Source: Hymenobacter nivis
Lineage (GTDB): Bacteria; Bacteroidota; Bacteroidia; Cytophagales; Hymenobacteraceae
Direction: 5' to 3'
Length of the DNA: 64,000 nt
NCBI RefSeq assembly: GCF_006439025.1
Contig: NZ_RCYZ01000004.1
Coordinates: forward strand, 310,001 to 374,000
Made by a program: the position numbers and the translations under genes. Positions 25,478 through 33,844 of this stretch are shown piece after piece (within the stretch, counting starts at the first letter, position 1; each line of letters starts with the position of its first letter). The notes beneath the pieces were generated by a model that was not told the DNA's origin, ran no database searches, and saw nothing but the letters and a program-made list of their open reading frames with translations.

Positions 25478-27184
25478 ATGAAAGAATATTTTCAGTATTT
25501 CCAGCGCCTTGCCCGGGCCGGATCCTACGCCGCCCTGGCCCAAAAGCCGGTGCCCAAGCCGGAGTTTTTCAACTGGACCGCCGATATTTTTGAGGGCTTG
25601 CACGGTGCGGCGCACCCCGGCAAGGCCGCCCTCGTGCTGGTGGACGACGAGGCCGGGGCCCCGGCCCAAAGCTTCAGCTACGGCGAGCTAAGCGGCCGCG
25701 CCAACCGCCTGCTCAACTACTGGCGGGCCGAGGGCGTGGGCCGCGGCCAGGCCGTGCTGCTGATGGTGCCGGTAGTGGCCGAGCTCTGGCTCACCTACCT
25801 GGCCGGCATCAAGGGCGGGCTGCTGCTGGTGCCGGTGGCCACCATCCTTTCCGTGCCCGACCTGGTGTACCGCTTCGGCCACCTGCTGCCCGCCGTGGTG
25901 GTGGCCGATGCCGAAAACGCCGAAAAGATTGACCAGGCCGAGCAGCAGCTGGGCCAGCGCATCGGGCTGAAAATGCTGGTGGGCCCCACCAAGCGGCCCG
26001 GCTGGGTGGGCTTCGCGGCCACCGACGGCCAGCCCGCCGAGGCCGCCGCCGCCGCCACCCGCGCCGACGACCCGCTCTTTCTGTTCTTCACCTCGGGCAC
26101 CACGGGCCTGCCCAAGGTGGTGGTGCACACCCACTTCTCGTACCCGGTGGGCCACCTGAGCACCGCCGCCTGGATTGGCCTGCGGCCCGACGACGTGCAC
26201 TGCAATGTGGCGCAGGCCGGCTGGGCCAAGTTTGCGTGGAGCAGCTTTTTTGCGCCTCTTGGCGTGGGGGCCACGCTGCTGGTGCACCGGCCGGCCGGCC
26301 GGTTTGCGGCCGGGGCCCTGCTGCGGGTACTGGCCGAGCAGGGCGTCACCACGTTTTGCGCGCCGCCCACCGTGCTGCGCCTGCTCATCCTGGAAGACCT
26401 CACGCAGCACGCCTTTAATTTCCGCGAGTGCGTAAGCGCCGGTGAGCCGCTCAATCCGGAGGTCATCGACGCCTGGCAGCGCGGAACCGGTGTGCTGCTG
26501 CGCGACGGCTACGGCCAAACCGAGAGCACGGCGATGGTGTACAACCTGCCCGGCGCGGCGGTACGCCCGGGCTCGATGGGCCAGCCCTCGTTCATGTACG
26601 ATGTGGTGGTGGCCGACGACGACGGGGCGGAGTTGCCGGCTCTGGCCGAGGGCCACATCGCCGTGCGCCAGCACCCGGACCGGCCCAATGGCCTGTTCAA
26701 GGAGTACTTCGGCGAGCCCGGGCGGGCGGCCACCGTGTTTCGCCACGGCCTCTACTACACCGGCGACAAGGCCTACCGCGACGTCGATGGCTACGTGTGG
26801 TTTGTGGGCCGCGACGACGACGTGATCAAATCGAGCGGCTACCGCGTGGGGCCCTTCGAGGTCGAGAGCGTGCTCGTCGAGCATCCGGCCGTGGTGGAGG
26901 CCGCCGCCGTGGCCTCGCCCCACGCCGTCAAGGGCCACGAAATCAAGGTGTTTGTGCTGCTGCGCCCCGAGGTGGCGGCCTCCCCGGCCCTGGCAGCCGA
27001 GCTGTTTGCCTATTCCCGCACGCACCTGGCCCCCCACAAGATGCCGCGCCTGCTGGAGTTCGTGCCCGAGCTGCCCAAAACCATCAGCGGTAAAATCCGC
27101 CGCGTCGAGCTGCGCGCCGAAGAAGCCCAGCACCGGCTGGGCGGTGGGCCCCCGCGGGCCACAGAGTATTTCTACGGCAAATAG
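25478..27184 (+). CDS. Acyl-CoA synthetase (AMP-forming, ACSM-like)
   Basis: A 568-residue ANL-superfamily enzyme from ATG 25478 (MKEYFQYFQRL). Core motifs: the P-loop-like FFTSGTTGLPKVVVH, the aromatic motif GYGQTES, YYTGDKAYRD with the ATP-binding aspartate, and the C-terminal lysine in ISGKIRRVELR. The N-terminal part (FNWTADIFEG) resembles medium-chain acyl-CoA or acetyl-CoA-like synthetases. It activates a carboxylic acid to acyl-CoA through an acyl-adenylate. Exact chain length is unpredictable. A perfect 22-bp hairpin follows. Confidence 0.9.
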   Translation: MKEYFQYFQRLARAGSYAALAQKPVPKPEFFNWTADIFEGLHGAAHPGKAALVLVDDEAGAPAQSFSYGELSGRANRLLNYWRAEGVGRGQAVLLMVPVVAELWLTYLAGIKGGLLLVPVATILSVPDLVYRFGHLLPAVVVADAENAEKIDQAEQQLGQRIGLKMLVGPTKRPGWVGFAATDGQPAEAAAAATRADDPLFLFFTSGTTGLPKVVVHTHFSYPVGHLSTAAWIGLRPDDVHCNVAQAGWAKFAWSSFFAPLGVGATLLVHRPAGRFAAGALLRVLAEQGVTTFCAPPTVLRLLILEDLTQHAFNFRECVSAGEPLNPEVIDAWQRGTGVLLRDGYGQTESTAMVYNLPGAAVRPGSMGQPSFMYDVVVADDDGAELPALAEGHIAVRQHPDRPNGLFKEYFGEPGRAATVFRHGLYYTGDKAYRDVDGYVWFVGRDDDVIKSSGYRVGPFEVESVLVEHPAVVEAAAVASPHAVKGHEIKVFVLLRPEVAASPALAAELFAYSRTHLAPHKMPRLLEFVPELPKTISGKIRRVELRAEEAQHRLGGGPPRATEYFYGK

Positions 27185-27195
27185 CGCCTTCCATC

Positions 27196-27242
27196 GCGTG
27201 CTTACCTGGGGGCCCCAGGGTGGGGCCCCCAGGTAAGCACGC
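27196..27242 (+). terminator. Perfect 22-bp hairpin after the acyl-CoA synthetase gene
   Basis: Arms 27196-27217 and 27221-27242 are perfect complements with a three-base loop (GGG). The stem includes GGGGGCCCCA. No T-run follows, so it may stop or stabilise the transcript. Confidence 0.65.
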
Positions 27243-27639
27243 GGCGATTCGGCCCGCTGGCTGCGTCAGAACCGGCCGAGCCGCAAGCGCCGCCAGAGTA
27301 GGGCTTTGCCGGGCGCGCGCCGGCCGTTGCTGGCGCAGGGGGGCGGGGGATTAGCGGGGGGAGGGAAAATAATTATCATACTAAAACAACACTATTTAGA
27401 ATTAATCTTAATAGTGTTGCGGTCGATTTGCTGGCGTTTGCAGTAAGATGACCGTTGTTGAATGAAATATGCTTTACTTATCTATCTGATTGTCAGTATT
27501 TCGTGGGAGAATACGCTCAGGTAAATTGTTGTCGTTAAGAATAGTAAGTGTCAGCCAGTTCCTAGTGGCCATCAGCTAATCGCCCAGCACTTAGCTGCCC
27601 ACTGGGGCCCCCAGCGCCCGCCGGGGGCCCCAGCGGTGG
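27243..27639. other. AT-rich gap between convergent genes
   Basis: No gene seen. From about 27361 the composition drops sharply in GC. CAACACTATT (27387-27396) and AATAGTGTTG (27410-27419) form a perfect 10-bp stem. At 27569-27600 lies a roughly 32-nt sequence nearly identical to one at 47758-47789, containing CAGCTAA/TTAGCTG as a small stem. Confidence 0.5.
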
Positions 27640-29046
27640 CTACTGCATAAATACGGGCCGGATTAGGTTTTCGAAAGTGAAAATCTCGTCCCACTTGGCC
27701 TGGGTGAGCAGCTGGCGCTCGGTCACGGCGATGTCGTGCACCGATTTGCCGGTGGCCAAGGCTTCCTTGGCGATGCTGGCGCTGGCCTCGTAGCCCAGCA
27801 CGGGGTTGAGCTGCGTGACGATGCCGATGCTGTTGTGCACCAGGGCGGCGGCGTGGGCGGCGTTGGCCGTGATGCCCACCACGCACTTTTCGCGCAGCGT
27901 GTCGCAGGCGTTGGTGAGGTAGGAAATAGAGGTGAACAGGGCGAAGGAAATGACGGGCTCCATCACGTTGAGCTGGAGCTGGCCGGCCTCGGCGGCCATC
28001 GTCACCGTGAGGTCGGCCCCGATGACGTAGAACGCCGTTTGGTTCACCACCTCGGGCACCACCGGGTTCACCTTGCCGGGCATGATGCTGGAGCCCGGCT
28101 GCAGGGCCGGCAGGTTTATCTCGTTGATGCCGCACCGGGGCCCCGACGAGAGCAGGCGCAAGTCGTTGCAGATCTTGCTGAGCTTCACGGCCGTGCGCTT
28201 GAGCACGCCCGAAAGCTGCACGTAGGCCCCTGTGTCGTAGGTGGCCTCGATGAGGTCGCCGGCCAGCAGCAAATCCAGGCCGGTCACGGCGCGCAGGTGC
28301 TGCGTGACGAGGCCCGCGTAGCCGGGCGGCGTGTTCACACCGGTGCCGATGGCGGTGGCGCCCATGTTGATTTCGGAGATGAGCCGGCGCGAGTCGTCGA
28401 TGCGCAGCAGCTCCTCGCGCAGGTTGGTAGCGAAGGCGTGGAACTCGTCGCCCATGCTCATCGGCACGGCGTCCTGGAGCTGGGTGCGCCCCATTTTCAG
28501 CACGTTGTGAAACTCCACGCCCTTGGCGGCGAAGGCTTCGGCCAGGGCCCCCAGGGCCTCGCGGTAGCCCACCAGCTTGTTGTTGAGGGCGATGCGGAAG
28601 GCGGTGGGGTAGGCGTCGTTGGTGCTCTGCGAGCAGTTCACGTGGTTGTTGGGGTGGCAGTACTGGTACTCGCCCTTGGCGTGACCCAGGGCCTCCAGGG
28701 CCACGTTGGCAATCACCTCGTTGGCGTTCATGTTCACCGACGTGCCGGCCCCGCCCTGAATCATGTCGGTGAGGAACTGATCGTCGAACTCGCCGGCCGC
28801 CACCCGGTCGCAGGCCCCCACGATGGCGTCGGCAATGGCCGGGTCGAGCACGCCCAGCTCCTTGTTGGCCAGGGCGGCGCCTTTTTTCACCAGGGCCAGC
28901 GCCTGCACAAACAGCGGCTCGGAGCGGATGGGGATGCCCGTGATGCGGAAGTTTTCCAGCGCTCGCAGCGTTTGGATGCCGTAGTAAACGTTGTCGGAAA
29001 GGGCGCGTTCGCCCAGGAAGTCGTGCTCGATGCGGGAGGTGCTCAT
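27640..29046 (-). CDS. aspA: Aspartate ammonia-lyase
   Basis: A 468-residue fumarase/aspartase-superfamily enzyme. The signature loop [12 protein letters not shown] (near residue 320), carrying the catalytic serine, is present, as are [29 protein letters not shown] and [11 protein letters not shown]. The N-terminus ([26 protein letters not shown], here only partly needed: RIEHDFLGE) matches AspA rather than FumC. It interconverts aspartate with fumarate plus ammonia. Cytoplasmic homotetramer in known cases. Starts at ATG 29046; the roughly 300-base upstream gap is AT-rich and divergent to a small zinc-ribbon gene. Confidence 0.94.
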   Translation of the reverse strand: MSTSRIEHDFLGERALSDNVYYGIQTLRALENFRITGIPIRSEPLFVQALALVKKGAALANKELGVLDPAIADAIVGACDRVAAGEFDDQFLTDMIQGGAGTSVNMNANEVIANVALEALGHAKGEYQYCHPNNHVNCSQSTNDAYPTAFRIALNNKLVGYREALGALAEAFAAKGVEFHNVLKMGRTQLQDAVPMSMGDEFHAFATNLREELLRIDDSRRLISEINMGATAIGTGVNTPPGYAGLVTQHLRAVTGLDLLLAGDLIEATYDTGAYVQLSGVLKRTAVKLSKICNDLRLLSSGPRCGINEINLPALQPGSSIMPGKVNPVVPEVVNQTAFYVIGADLTVTMAAEAGQLQLNVMEPVISFALFTSISYLTNACDTLREKCVVGITANAAHAAALVHNSIGIVTQLNPVLGYEASASIAKEALATGKSVHDIAVTERQLLTQAKWDEIFTFENLIRPVFMQ

Positions 29047-29343
29047 GCCAAAAAGGGGAGGGGAAAGGAAGGTGGGGAAGCGAATACGGTAGCGCTTCTA
29101 CGCAAAAGTGCGCCCGGCCGCCCGGTTTCTGTTAGGGCCCCCGGCGGCCCGGCCTGGGCGGCTGGGGGCCCCAAGGGCCCGGCGGGGCGTGCCGGGCCGG
29201 CTGGTTTTGGCTTGGCCAAAATAATTAGCTAATAGTTTTTGAATTACTAATATAATTGTGAAAATAATCTGCTAAATTAGCGTTCCCGCGCACGAAATGC
29301 GGGTTAATCTGGTTAGCAAGCCGTACTACTAATTCTGCGCATT

Positions 29344-29667
29344 ATGCTGCAAATGATGATCACCAAGCGCATTGGGCGCCGCCAGTTCCACTTCACCGTG
29401 CAGGGCAGCAACTTCCACGAAACCGTGGCCGAGTACGACCGCCTGAGCTTCCCCGACGTGGCCGCCTGCGCCCTGTGCGGCTCCGACAACCTCGATCTGA
29501 CCAGCCGCGTGGCCCAGGGCAAGTTTAAGTACACCTCCATCAAGTGCCTGAGCTGCCGCGGCGACCTCACCTTCGGCAAAAACAAAGACGACGAGCAGAG
29601 CTACTTCCTGCGCAAAAAAGAAAGCGGCGAGCTGGACTGGCGCGCCTACGAAAAAGCCGAGAAATAG
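29344..29667 (+). CDS. Small zinc-ribbon protein of unknown function
   Basis: A 107-residue protein with two Cys pairs, CALCGSD (about residues 42-45) and KCLSCRGD (about 68-71), spaced like a zinc ribbon. The N-terminal half is beta-like (ITKRIGRRQFHFTVQG); the C-terminal half is charged (GKNKDDEQSYFLRKKESGELDW) and ends in AYEKAEK. It resembles small conserved proteins in Cytophagales and phages that may bind nucleic acid, but I cannot name the family. It has its own AT-rich promoter region, divergent from aspA, and ends with TAG followed by GGCCCC. Confidence 0.7.
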   Translation: MLQMMITKRIGRRQFHFTVQGSNFHETVAEYDRLSFPDVAACALCGSDNLDLTSRVAQGKFKYTSIKCLSCRGDLTFGKNKDDEQSYFLRKKESGELDWRAYEKAEK

Positions 29668-29727
29668 GGCCCCACGGCCAGGGCCCCCCGGCGCCCGGCT
29701 AGGGCCCCGGGGGCGTGCATGAATAGA

Positions 29728-29835
29728 AAAAAAGGCCGTCGTGCCGAGTGTCTCGAATTATCCCTCCTGCGCAAGTAATTAAGGTTACTGCTGCGGAGGA
29801 GATGCTCCGACACGCTCGGCACGACGGCCTTTTTT
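29728..29835. repeat. Large structured element with perfect 21-bp outer stem
   Basis: Outer arms 29728-29748 and 29815-29835 are perfect complements beginning and ending in A6/T6 runs, so it can work as a terminator for either strand. The 66-base interior has AGTAA/TTACT and a CTCCT..GGAGG possibility. The right half (GAGATGCTCCGACACGCTCGG region) resembles a dispersed repeat I recall in Hymenobacter-like genomes (from memory). Confidence 0.7.
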
Positions 29836-29899
29836 GCGGCAAACGAAAGCTTTAGCTGGTGCTTCTTATATGCCTGGGCACCGCAGCCTTATGCCGCCG

Positions 29900-31462
29900 C
29901 TACAGCAGCGCGGCGATGGCCTCGGCTACCCGCTCGCCGTCCATGGCGGCGCTCACGATGCCGCCGGCGTAGCCCGCGCCCTCGCCGCACGGAAACAGGC
30001 CCTGCACCCCCGGGTGCTGCAAGGTGTGCTGGTCGCGCGGGATGCGCACCGGGGCCGACGTGCGGCTTTCCACGCCCACGATTTGGGCGGCGTTGGTGGC
30101 GTAGCCGGGGATTTTGCGCCCGAAGCTGGCGAAGCCCTGGCGCAGGCGCTCGGCTAGTGGGGCCCCCAGCACGTCGTCCATCCGCACCGATACCAGGCCG
30201 GGCTGGTAGGAGGTTTCGAGCAGCTGGGCGGAAGGTTTTTTCTTCAGGAAGTCGCCCAGCAGCTGCGCCGGGGCCCGCTGGGTGCCGCCGGCCGCCTGGC
30301 AGGCACGCTGCTCCAGCGCCTGTTGGAAACGCAGGCCGGCCAGGGCCCCGTACTGGGCCACGTCGAGGTCCTCCAGCTCCACGGCCGCCACGATGCCCGA
30401 GTTGGCGAAGCGCGAGTCGCGGCGGCTGGGGCTCATGCCGTTCACCACCACCTCGCCGGGGGACGTGGCCGCGGGCACGATGAAACCGCCCGGGCACATG
30501 CAAAACGAAAACACGCCCCGCTGGCGGCCCTGCACCTCGGTTTGCTGTACCAGGGCGTAGGAGGCGGCCGGCAGCAGCCCGCGCTCGGGCCGGCGGTACT
30601 GGGCGCGGTCAATCAGCTCCTGCGGGTGCTCCACGCGCACGCCCAGGGCGAAAGGCTTGGCCTCGATGAGGACCCCGCGCCGGTGCAGTAGCTCGTAAAT
30701 GTCGCGGGCCGAGTGGCCGGTGGCCAGCACCGTGGCGTCGGCCGTTAGGGCCGCGCCGTCGGCCAGCACCACGCCGCGCAGCTGGTTGTTTTCGAGGATA
30801 AAATCCGTCACCCGGGCCCCGAAGCGCACCTCGCCGCCGGCCGCGGCAATGGCCTCGCGCAGGGCCCGCACCACGTCGGGCAGCTTGTTGGTGCCGATGT
30901 GGGGGTGGGCATCGACTAAAATATCGGGCGTGGCGCCGTGCTGCACCAGGCGGCGCAGCACGCGGCCCACGTCGCCGCGCTTGGTGGCGCGGGTGTAGAG
31001 CTTGCCGTCGGAGTAGGTGCCCGCCCCGCCCTCGCCGAAGCAGTAGTTCGAGTCGGGGTCCACGGTCTGCTCCTTGTTGATGGCGGCCAGGTCGCGGCGG
31101 CGGGCGCGCACGTCCTTGCCGCGCTCCAGCACGATGGGCTTCATTCCCAGCTCGATGCAGCGCAGGGCGGCAAAGAGCCCCGCCGGCCCGGCCCCCACAA
31201 TGAGCACCGTGCGGCGGGCCCCGGCCACGCTGGGGTACTGAAACCAGGGCCCGAATAGCTCGCGCGGCGGGGCCCCGGTGTACACCTCGGCCCGCAGGCG
31301 CACCAGCGGCTGCCGGCCGCGCGCGTCAATCGAGCGGCGCAGCAAGTGCACAAAATCGGCCTCGCCGGGCCGCAGGCCGGCCTGGCGCAGGATGGCCTCG
31401 TAGCGGGCAAATTCATCAAAGGCCACCTCGGGCGGCAGCAGGATTTCCAGTTCTTGTTTCAC
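29900..31462 (-). CDS. NAD(P)/FAD-dependent oxidoreductase (DUF-type FAD dehydrogenase)
   Basis: A 520-residue flavoprotein. After an N-terminal domain of about 100 residues comes the Rossmann FAD motif VLIVGAGPAGLFAALRC, then the family-specific CFGEGGAGTYSDGKLYTR, ATGHSARDIYELL, and CMCPGGFIVPAATSPGEVV, ending with GEGAGYAGGIVSAAMDG. This matches the widespread uncharacterised FAD-dependent dehydrogenase group (COG2509-like). The reaction is unknown. Starts at ATG 31462, divergent from the DUF2911 gene. Confidence 0.88.
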   Translation of the reverse strand: MKQELEILLPPEVAFDEFARYEAILRQAGLRPGEADFVHLLRRSIDARGRQPLVRLRAEVYTGAPPRELFGPWFQYPSVAGARRTVLIVGAGPAGLFAALRCIELGMKPIVLERGKDVRARRRDLAAINKEQTVDPDSNYCFGEGGAGTYSDGKLYTRATKRGDVGRVLRRLVQHGATPDILVDAHPHIGTNKLPDVVRALREAIAAAGGEVRFGARVTDFILENNQLRGVVLADGAALTADATVLATGHSARDIYELLHRRGVLIEAKPFALGVRVEHPQELIDRAQYRRPERGLLPAASYALVQQTEVQGRQRGVFSFCMCPGGFIVPAATSPGEVVVNGMSPSRRDSRFANSGIVAAVELEDLDVAQYGALAGLRFQQALEQRACQAAGGTQRAPAQLLGDFLKKKPSAQLLETSYQPGLVSVRMDDVLGAPLAERLRQGFASFGRKIPGYATNAAQIVGVESRTSAPVRIPRDQHTLQHPGVQGLFPCGEGAGYAGGIVSAAMDGERVAEAIAALL

Positions 31463-31613
31463 GGGGCGGGGCGGAAGGTGGTTATCCTTCTAACGGGCGC
31501 AAAGGTCGGCACCGGCGGCGGAAGTTGGGGCCCCAGCCGCGCCCCAAACCAAACCCCCGGGCGCGCCCGTACCTTCGGGCCCCATTCACATCACCCACTT
31601 TTTTGTTCGCTTT

Positions 31614-32147
31614 ATGCAAACCCGTTTTTTCGCTCCGGCCCTGGGGGCCCTGCTGCTCGTAGCCGCCGCCGCCCAGGCCCAAGACGCCAAGCCGCCCGAG
31701 GATAAGTCCAAGCGGCCCAGCCCGCCGGCCACCGCCTCGGCCGTCGTCAACGGCACCACCGTTACCATCGACTACAGCCGCCCATCGCTGAAGGGCCGCA
31801 AGGCGTTTGGCGAGCTAGAGCCCTACGGCAAGGTGTGGCGCACGGGGGCCAACGAGGCCACTACTTTCACGGTAGACAAAGCGGTGAAAATCAACGGTAA
31901 AGCATTGGCGGCCGGTAAATACAGCCTCTTCACCATCCCCACCGCCACTAATTGGACGGTCATCTTCAACAAAGAGCCCAACCAGTGGGGCGCCTACAAG
32001 TACAAGGAATCCGACGACGTGCTGCGCGTGATGGTGCCGGCTAAAAAGCTTGCTTCCCCGGTCGAGGTATTCGACATTACCGTTGACAAAGCTGGCAAAG
32101 TGGCCCTGAAGTGGGACATGACCGAGGTGGACTTCACCGTGAAATAG
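31614..32147 (+). CDS. DUF2911 domain protein, exported
   Basis: A 177-residue protein with a signal peptide ending near AAAQAQ, then a DUF2911 domain: TIDYSRPSLKGRKAFGELEP, GKVWRTGANEATTFT, LAAGKYSLFTIP and TVIFNKEPNQWGAY. The family is common in Bacteroidota; its function is unknown and it is probably periplasmic or at the outer membrane. A weak -7 box (TACCTTCG, about 31571) precedes it. A strong terminator follows. Confidence 0.9.
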   Translation: MQTRFFAPALGALLLVAAAAQAQDAKPPEDKSKRPSPPATASAVVNGTTVTIDYSRPSLKGRKAFGELEPYGKVWRTGANEATTFTVDKAVKINGKALAAGKYSLFTIPTATNWTVIFNKEPNQWGAYKYKESDDVLRVMVPAKKLASPVEVFDITVDKAGKVALKWDMTEVDFTVK

Positions 32148-32170
32148 GGCCCCGGGCATTCCCTTTAACG

Positions 32171-32215
32171 CCCAAAAAAAGCGCCGGCCCGCAAGGGGCC
32201 GGCGCTTTTTTTGGG
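32171..32215. terminator. Perfect 20-bp bidirectional terminator
   Basis: Arms 32171-32190 and 32196-32215 are perfect complements around a 5-base loop, with A7 on the left and T7 on the right. It separates the converging DUF2911 and lipoprotein genes and suits both strands. Confidence 0.85.
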
Positions 32216-32230
32216 CCCTCGGAGCCGTTG

Positions 32231-32263
32231 CGGTCACCGCACGGTCACCGCACGGTCACCGTG
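32231..32263. repeat. Three 11-bp tandem repeats at a gene's 3' end
   Basis: CGGTCACCGCA occurs at 32231-32241 and 32242-32252, with a near copy at 32253-32263. It encodes the C-terminal TVTVR and stop of the following minus-strand lipoprotein, and each unit carries the same stop in another frame. Confidence 0.7.
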
Positions 32264-32673
32264 TCGGTCAGGAACGCGGTGCCGTCGGCGGTGCTGGTAA
32301 AGCGCACCAGGTACTGCCCGGCCTGCTGGGCCGTGAAGTAGTAGGAGAGGGCCCGGGGCGCGGGCGTTTCGCCGGTGCAGGCGCACTTGGCGTAGTAACC
32401 CACGGGCCGCACAAACAGGGTGGTGCTGCCCGTGCCCGCCGGCGTTTCCTGGAACTGGCGCGACTCGGTGCAGCTGGGCGTGCCCAGGGCCACGGTGGTT
32501 TTGATTTCGAGCGGCACGCCCACCCGGGCCATGCCGGTGGTGGGGGCCGTAGCAACGGCCGCGAAAAACTCGTTTTCGGCGCAGGCGTCGTCGTTCTTTT
32601 TGCAGCCCGCCAGCGGCCAGGCCGCAGCCAAAGCCAGCGCGGCCAGGGCCCCGCGGGTAAAGTTTGTTTTCAC
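32245..32673 (-). CDS. Hypothetical lipoprotein
   Basis: A 142-residue protein with a lipoprotein signal peptide ending in PLAGC (cysteine near residue 24). The mature part has four further cysteines (DACAEN, PSCTES, KCACTG), and reads as a small beta domain (ALSYYFTAQQAGQYLVRFTS). No known family recognised. First of three consecutive minus-strand lipoprotein genes in map order; the other two are paralogues of each other but not of this one. Confidence 0.75.
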   Translation of the reverse strand: MKTNFTRGALAALALAAAWPLAGCKKNDDACAENEFFAAVATAPTTGMARVGVPLEIKTTVALGTPSCTESRQFQETPAGTGSTTLFVRPVGYYAKCACTGETPAPRALSYYFTAQQAGQYLVRFTSTADGTAFLTDTVTVR

Positions 32674-32761
32674 AACAGGACAGGGGATAATGATTGGCAG
32701 GTGGCATGCCGGGGGCCCCTGCGGGGGCGTGCGCCGCCGCGGTTCATTTGTTGAGCTTAAG

Positions 32762-33181
32762 CTATTGGGTAAGCAAAAAATCGCCGTAGCGCTGGTGCGT
32801 GTCTGCGTTGCTGAGCAGCACCCGCAGCGAGTCTGTTTTGTAGATAAAGGGCCCCGTGGGCAGGGTGGAATAATTGATTTGCTGGGTGCCGGCGGGCGCG
32901 AGCAGGCTCGTTTGGCCCTCGGCCACCAGCACGTACTGGGGCCCCGTGTAGCGCCTGATTTGGAACTGGTAGCGCACCTGCACCGTGTCGGGGTTGCGAA
33001 ACCCGAGGGCTACCAGGTCTTGGGCGGGGCCGTACCGGGAGGGAATAATGAGGTGCAGGCGCGGCGTGGGGCTGTGCCACTCAGCATCGGCATCGGCCCG
33101 GTGGGCCCCCGAATCGGTTTTTGAATTCCCGCACCCGGCGAGCAGCGCCCCACCAATGGCCAGGGCAAACGGTACTTTCAT
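32762..33181 (-). CDS. Hypothetical lipoprotein, tandem paralogue A
   Basis: A 139-residue protein with a lipobox LLAGC (cysteine near residue 17). Its mature part is clearly homologous to the next gene (33248-33661): both contain PS-R/K-YGPAQD, FRNPD, RRYTG, TQQINYSTLPTG and ADTH/TDTH ... YGDF-L-T. It is a recent-looking tandem duplicate. Function is unknown; likely anchored to the outer or inner membrane. Family not recognised. Confidence 0.8.
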   Translation of the reverse strand: MKVPFALAIGGALLAGCGNSKTDSGAHRADADAEWHSPTPRLHLIIPSRYGPAQDLVALGFRNPDTVQVRYQFQIRRYTGPQYVLVAEGQTSLLAPAGTQQINYSTLPTGPFIYKTDSLRVLLSNADTHQRYGDFLLTQ

Positions 33182-33198
33182 TGGTTGTGTGGGAGGAA

Positions 33199-33254
33199 TA
33201 ATTAATTCCGGTACCGGCTGGGGCCCGCCGCCCAGCCGGTACCGGAATTAATTA
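33199..33254. repeat. Perfect 24-bp hairpin between the two paralogous lipoprotein genes
   Basis: Arms 33199-33222 and 33231-33254 are perfect complements around an 8-base loop. The outer part is AT-rich (TAATTAATT), the inner part CCGGTACCGG-type. The right arm overlaps the stop codon (33248-33250) of the upstream gene in transcription order. Confidence 0.8.
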
Positions 33255-33661
33255 GTGAGCTGAAAATCGCCGTAAAATTCGTGCGTATCGGTGTTGGTGA
33301 GCAGCACGTGGATGGCATCTTTTCCGTAAACGTACTGCCCGGTGGGCAGGGTAGAATAATTAATCTGTTGGGTTTCGCCGGGCTTCAGCAGCCGCGTCTT
33401 GTCGGTACCGATTTCCACGTAAGTGGCCCCGGTGTAGCGCCGCAGCTGGAAGTCGTAGCCGGTGTTGACCGCGTCGGGGTTGCGAAAAATAACGGCGACG
33501 GAATCTTGCGCCGGCCCGTACTTGGAGGGCACCACCAGCTGAAGGCGGGTGGTGGGGCTGGGGTACCAGGTGGGGTCGACCCGGTACGGGTTATCGTCCG
33601 ATGATTTGGAACAGGATGCCAGACCTAACAGGCACAGCAGTAGCGGGGTTAACGGTTTCAT
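33248..33661 (-). CDS. Hypothetical lipoprotein, tandem paralogue B
   Basis: About 137 residues from the ATG at 33661 (MKPLTPLLLCLLG), chosen because it gives a lipoprotein signal with LASC; a longer frame starts at 33691. The mature domain shares with paralogue A the stretches YGPAQDSVAV-FRNPDAV, RRYTGATYV, TQQINYSTLPTG (identical) and YGDFQLT. A small all-beta fold is likely. Function unknown. Probably transcribed before paralogue A in one operon, with a 24-bp hairpin between them. Confidence 0.8.
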   Translation of the reverse strand: MKPLTPLLLCLLGLASCSKSSDDNPYRVDPTWYPSPTTRLQLVVPSKYGPAQDSVAVIFRNPDAVNTGYDFQLRRYTGATYVEIGTDKTRLLKPGETQQINYSTLPTGQYVYGKDAIHVLLTNTDTHEFYGDFQLTN

Positions 33662-33844
33662 AGAATGGTGGGTGGGATTGGCAAGTAGCATAGTGATAAA
33701 CAGGGCCGCGAGCGAGCGCGGCCGGGCAGACTAGTTCAACGAAAAATGGTACGGAAGTGTTGACGCCCCGGCTGTGTAACAGTCCTATTCCTAGGTAAAA
33801 GCGTGCCAAAAAAGCCGTCCCGGCGCGGGGTTCTTTGGTACGCG

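Noticed and set aside
27736..29232. 498-residue plus-strand frame opposite aspA
   Set aside because: Aspartase motifs are clear on the minus strand; the plus-strand product is His/Gly/Val-rich noise.
29728..29835. Riboswitch
   Set aside because: No known aptamer pattern; it lies between gene ends, not in a leader, and its symmetry fits a terminator or repeat better.
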